The notes under the pieces: generated by a model
Told to the model about the DNA's origin: nothing
The model's database searches: none
The model's input: only the letters and a program-made list of their open reading frames with translations
Origin: Oscillospiraceae bacterium
GTDB lineage: Bacteria; Bacillota; Clostridia; Oscillospirales; Oscillospiraceae
Assembly (NCBI GenBank): GCA_017438675.1
Contig: JAFRUW010000170.1
Span: 1-7,788 of the forward strand
Length of the DNA stretch: 7,788 nucleotides
Reading direction: 5' to 3'
Translations under genes and position numbers: made by a program
Shown here: one piece after another, positions 5,395 through 7,788 of the stretch
How positions within the stretch are numbered: the stretch's first letter is position 1
How the letters are laid out: the number at the start of each line of letters is the position of its first letter

Positions 5395-6132
5395 ATGTTT
5401 GAACCCTATGAAAAGAAGACCCGGCTCCTGCCTGGCACAATAAACGCCGCAAACAAACTGGGACCCTACGGGGCGCTGATCCTTTTTCAGGACGCTGCCA
5501 CTGAGGACTCCTACATGAAAAAGACGGATTACTATCACCTGAAGGAAGAGAGCGGCGCCTTCTGGATCATCACAAAGTCCCGGGTGCACTTCAACCGGGA
5601 GCCTGTTCTGTTTGAGGACGTGACCGTCCGTTCCTGGGCCAACAAGCCATCCTCCATCACCGGACTCAGAAATTATGTGATCGAGAATGCGGACGGCAAA
5701 CCCGCCGTAATCGGCGTTTCCGAGTGGACCATGATAGACATCGAAACGCGGAAGCTGCGGCGCATAAGCTCCACCTCATATCCCCTGGATGCGGAGCATC
5801 CCGCCGAAAAGCTCTTCGAAGCCCCCTTCCACCGCCAGGTGAACGATTTTACACCGGAGGAGCTTGTATACACCCTCACTGTCCGTCCCTCCGATACCGA
5901 CATGTCCTTCCACACAAACAACACCGTCTACTGCCGCTATATGATGGACGCATTTCCCGTTTCCTTTTTCATGGAAAATGCCGTTTCCGATTTTGAGATC
6001 CGCTACGGCAAGGAGTCCCACGAGGGGGAAGAGCTGGGCGTCTACCGCAGAGAGGACGGCAAAACCTATCATCTCGGCGTCAGAAACAGCGAAGGCACCT
6101 TTATCGTCACAGCATCCCTTACAGTTGCCTGA
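5395..6132 (+). CDS. Acyl-ACP thioesterase (FatA/FatB-like)
   Basis: The 245-residue protein matches the acyl-ACP thioesterase family, a tandem double hot-dog enzyme that hydrolyses acyl-ACP to free fatty acid and ACP. The N-terminal hot dog spans about residues 5-130 and the second about 155-245. The second carries the active-site segment R-P-S-D-T-D-M-S-F-H-T-N-N-T-V-Y (164-179). From the plant FatB alignment, Asp169 and His173 match the catalytic Asp and His, and Glu207 probably matches the catalytic Glu. The FatB Asn in D-x-N-x-H is Ser171 here. No signal peptide, so cytoplasmic. GAGAGG at 5381-5386 supports the start. It lies 52 bp after the SEDS gene and 14 bp before cls, so it is probably co-transcribed with both. 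It may set acyl chain supply or length for membrane lipids; that role is inferred from context. Confidence 0.88.
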   Translation: MFEPYEKKTRLLPGTINAANKLGPYGALILFQDAATEDSYMKKTDYYHLKEESGAFWIITKSRVHFNREPVLFEDVTVRSWANKPSSITGLRNYVIENADGKPAVIGVSEWTMIDIETRKLRRISSTSYPLDAEHPAEKLFEAPFHRQVNDFTPEELVYTLTVRPSDTDMSFHTNNTVYCRYMMDAFPVSFFMENAVSDFEIRYGKESHEGEELGVYRREDGKTYHLGVRNSEGTFIVTASLTVA

Positions 6133-6146
6133 AAGGATCCCTCCCC

Positions 6147-7691
6147 ATGCTTCACAGGATAAAAAGCTCCAAATACAACAGGCTGATCACCACCCTGTTC
6201 CTGATCCTTCTGCAGTTCGTGTGGTTCGGCATCATGTTCATGGAGCTGTATTACAACTACAAGTTTATAAATATTGTGGTGACGGTCCTTGCTGTATTGT
6301 TCGTGCTGTACATCATACAGAAGGATGACACGCCGTCAATGAAGATCGGCTGGATCGTCTTAATACTCATACTGCCTGTCATAGGCGTCCCGCTGTACCT
6401 GTTTTACGGCGACAGCAAACCCACCCGCAGGATGTACAGACGCATTACCGAGGCGCAGCTTGTCTCGCCCCAGAAGGTAAGGCAGCCGGGTGAGACCATG
6501 GAGGCGCTTAAAAAGCTCAACGACAGGGCTTACGGCACATCGAAATACATATACGCCAACAGCGGCTTCCCCGTTTTCCGCAATACGGACGTGAAATTCT
6601 ACCCCTCGGGAGAGGCCATGTTTGAGGACATGATACCCGCTCTGAGGTCGGCGAAGAAATACATTTTCCTGGAATACTTCATATTCGAAAACGGCAAAAT
6701 GTGGGACACCATTCTGTCGGTTCTTCTGGAAAAGGCCAACGAGGGCGTTGAGATTAAAATAATCTACGACGATTTCGGCATCATCGCAAAGCATCTTCCG
6801 AAGAATTTCGACACTTATCTGGAGTCTCTCCATCCCGCCATAAACTGCCTGAAATTCAACTCCATGAGGCCGCTTGCCATCATGTCCATGAACTGCCGCG
6901 ATCACCGGAAGCTTATGATTATCGACGGGCTGACAGGCTTCACCGGGGGTGTGAACCTTGCGGATGAGTACATAAACTCAAAAACTGTTTTCGGCCACTG
7001 GAAGGACACCGGCATCAGGCTCAGGGGCGACGCGGTGCGAAGCATGACCCTCATGTTCGCGGAGCTCTGGAACGCCTTCCGCCATGACATGATCTTCCAC
7101 AAGAGCTATCTTTCCCCTGAAACGCCTTACGTTCAGCCCTTTTACGACGGGTTTGTCCAGCCCTTCAGCGACTGCCCTCTGGACAAGGAAACACTGGCGA
7201 AAAATCTTATCATAGACATGATCTGCCGGGCAAGAAAGTATGTTTTCATCACCACGCCCTACCTCATAATCGACAGCGACCTGCGCTCCGTCCTTATGAT
7301 CGCCGCCAAGCGCGGTGTAAACGTGCGTATCATAACCCCCGGAATACCGGATAAAAAGCTGGTTTACCGGGTCACCATGGCAAACTGCAGGGCGCTCTTC
7401 AACTCCGGCGTGAAGATTTACACCTACACACCGGGCTTCATTCATTCCAAGGAAGTGATCGTGGACGGCAACTCCGCCATGGTGGGCACCGTCAATCTTG
7501 ATTACCGCAGTATGTACCAGCATTTTGAATGCGGCGTCTATCTGTGCGACTCCAGGTGCATCGGCGACATGGAAAAGGACTTTATCGACACCTGCAATGT
7601 GAGCCATCAGATAACACATTCAGACTTAAAGCGCGGGATCATCGGAAGGACCGTGGATTCCGTCCTCCGGGCATTTGAAACGCTTTTGTAA
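6147..7691 (+). CDS. cls: Cardiolipin synthase, phospholipase D superfamily
   Basis: This 514-residue protein is a bacterial-type cardiolipin synthase, which condenses two phosphatidylglycerols into cardiolipin and glycerol. Three hydrophobic stretches at the N-terminus (about 13-34, 39-57 and 67-87) form the membrane anchor. Two PLD domains follow, each with an intact H-x-K-x4-D motif: His253, Lys255 and Asp260 in the first, and His433, Lys435 and Asp440 in the second. Each is followed by the usual Gly and Asn residues (G-G-V-N at 267-270 and G-T-V-N at 447-450). Length is normal for Firmicute Cls. AAAGGA at 6132-6137 overlaps the end of the thioesterase gene, 9 bases before the ATG, which points to close coupling. 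Last gene of the operon, ending at the hairpin near 7740. A different PLD-family transphosphatidylase is the only real alternative. Confidence 0.94.
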   Translation: MLHRIKSSKYNRLITTLFLILLQFVWFGIMFMELYYNYKFINIVVTVLAVLFVLYIIQKDDTPSMKIGWIVLILILPVIGVPLYLFYGDSKPTRRMYRRITEAQLVSPQKVRQPGETMEALKKLNDRAYGTSKYIYANSGFPVFRNTDVKFYPSGEAMFEDMIPALRSAKKYIFLEYFIFENGKMWDTILSVLLEKANEGVEIKIIYDDFGIIAKHLPKNFDTYLESLHPAINCLKFNSMRPLAIMSMNCRDHRKLMIIDGLTGFTGGVNLADEYINSKTVFGHWKDTGIRLRGDAVRSMTLMFAELWNAFRHDMIFHKSYLSPETPYVQPFYDGFVQPFSDCPLDKETLAKNLIIDMICRARKYVFITTPYLIIDSDLRSVLMIAAKRGVNVRIITPGIPDKKLVYRVTMANCRALFNSGVKIYTYTPGFIHSKEVIVDGNSAMVGTVNLDYRSMYQHFECGVYLCDSRCIGDMEKDFIDTCNVSHQITHSDLKRGIIGRTVDSVLRAFETLL

Positions 7692-7726
7692 ATGAAAAAT
7701 TGAAAATGCAGAATGAATGATACATT

Positions 7727-7756
7727 AAAAATGGCGGCCGTTTGGCCGCCATTTTT
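7727..7756. terminator. Strong terminator after cls
   Basis: A perfect 13-bp stem (7727-7739 with 7744-7756) with a GTTT loop carries five A on the left and five T on the right. That symmetry lets it terminate transcription in either direction. It lies 36 bp after the cls stop. AT-rich arms continue imperfectly on both sides (about 7700-7788). Confidence 0.85.
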
Positions 7757-7788
7757 AATCATTTGAATTCATTTCTTAATTCTGAGAA

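Noticed and set aside
6978..7619. 213-residue minus-strand open frame inside cls
   Set aside because: Antisense shadow of the second PLD domain; no family resemblance.

Overview
The window looks like chromosomal DNA from a spore-forming Clostridia-class Firmicute, probably a GC-rich member of the Oscillospiraceae/Ruminococcaceae. The evidence is a SpoIIQ-like forespore protein, a SleB-like germination enzyme, GGAGG-type ribosome binding sites, SigA-type promoters and GC-rich coding sequence. The genus-level placement is inference. Eight genes are well supported; nearly all the other long open frames are antisense shadows of them.

Layout. Positions 1-310 hold no credible gene, only hairpins and a short direct repeat that look like dispersed intergenic repeat material. 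Positions 311-2067 (minus strand) carry a DUF89/ARMT1-like metal-dependent phosphatase followed by a SpoIIQ-like membrane-anchored M23 protein. A terminator separates them, and a candidate SigF promoter overlaps that terminator. Positions 2189-2863 (plus) encode a SleB-type spore-cortex-lytic enzyme. It converges, through a shared bidirectional terminator, on the minus-strand tsaE-tsaB pair (2894-4036), which serves tRNA t6A modification. A divergent promoter region at 4037-4205 then leads into a plus-strand operon (4206-7691): a SEDS peptidoglycan polymerase (RodA/FtsW/SpoVE family), an acyl-ACP thioesterase and a cardiolipin synthase. The operon ends at a perfect 13-bp hairpin terminator.

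How the genes fit together. Two genes belong to the spore life cycle: the SpoIIQ-like protein for engulfment and the mother cell-forespore channel, and SleB for cortex breakdown at germination. The plus-strand operon joins cell-wall glycan polymerisation to two membrane-lipid steps, acyl chain release and cardiolipin synthesis, so it is an envelope-building unit. TsaE and TsaB are two parts of the t6A machinery; TsaD and RimI, often encoded beside them, are not in this window.

I did not find a clearly new multi-gene system. The observations most worth a second look are the SigF-like promoter nested in a terminator upstream of the spoIIQ-like gene, the SEDS-thioesterase-cardiolipin synthase operon, the Ser-for-Asn change in the thioesterase active-site motif, and the DUF89 phosphatase with a near-consensus housekeeping promoter between two spore genes.
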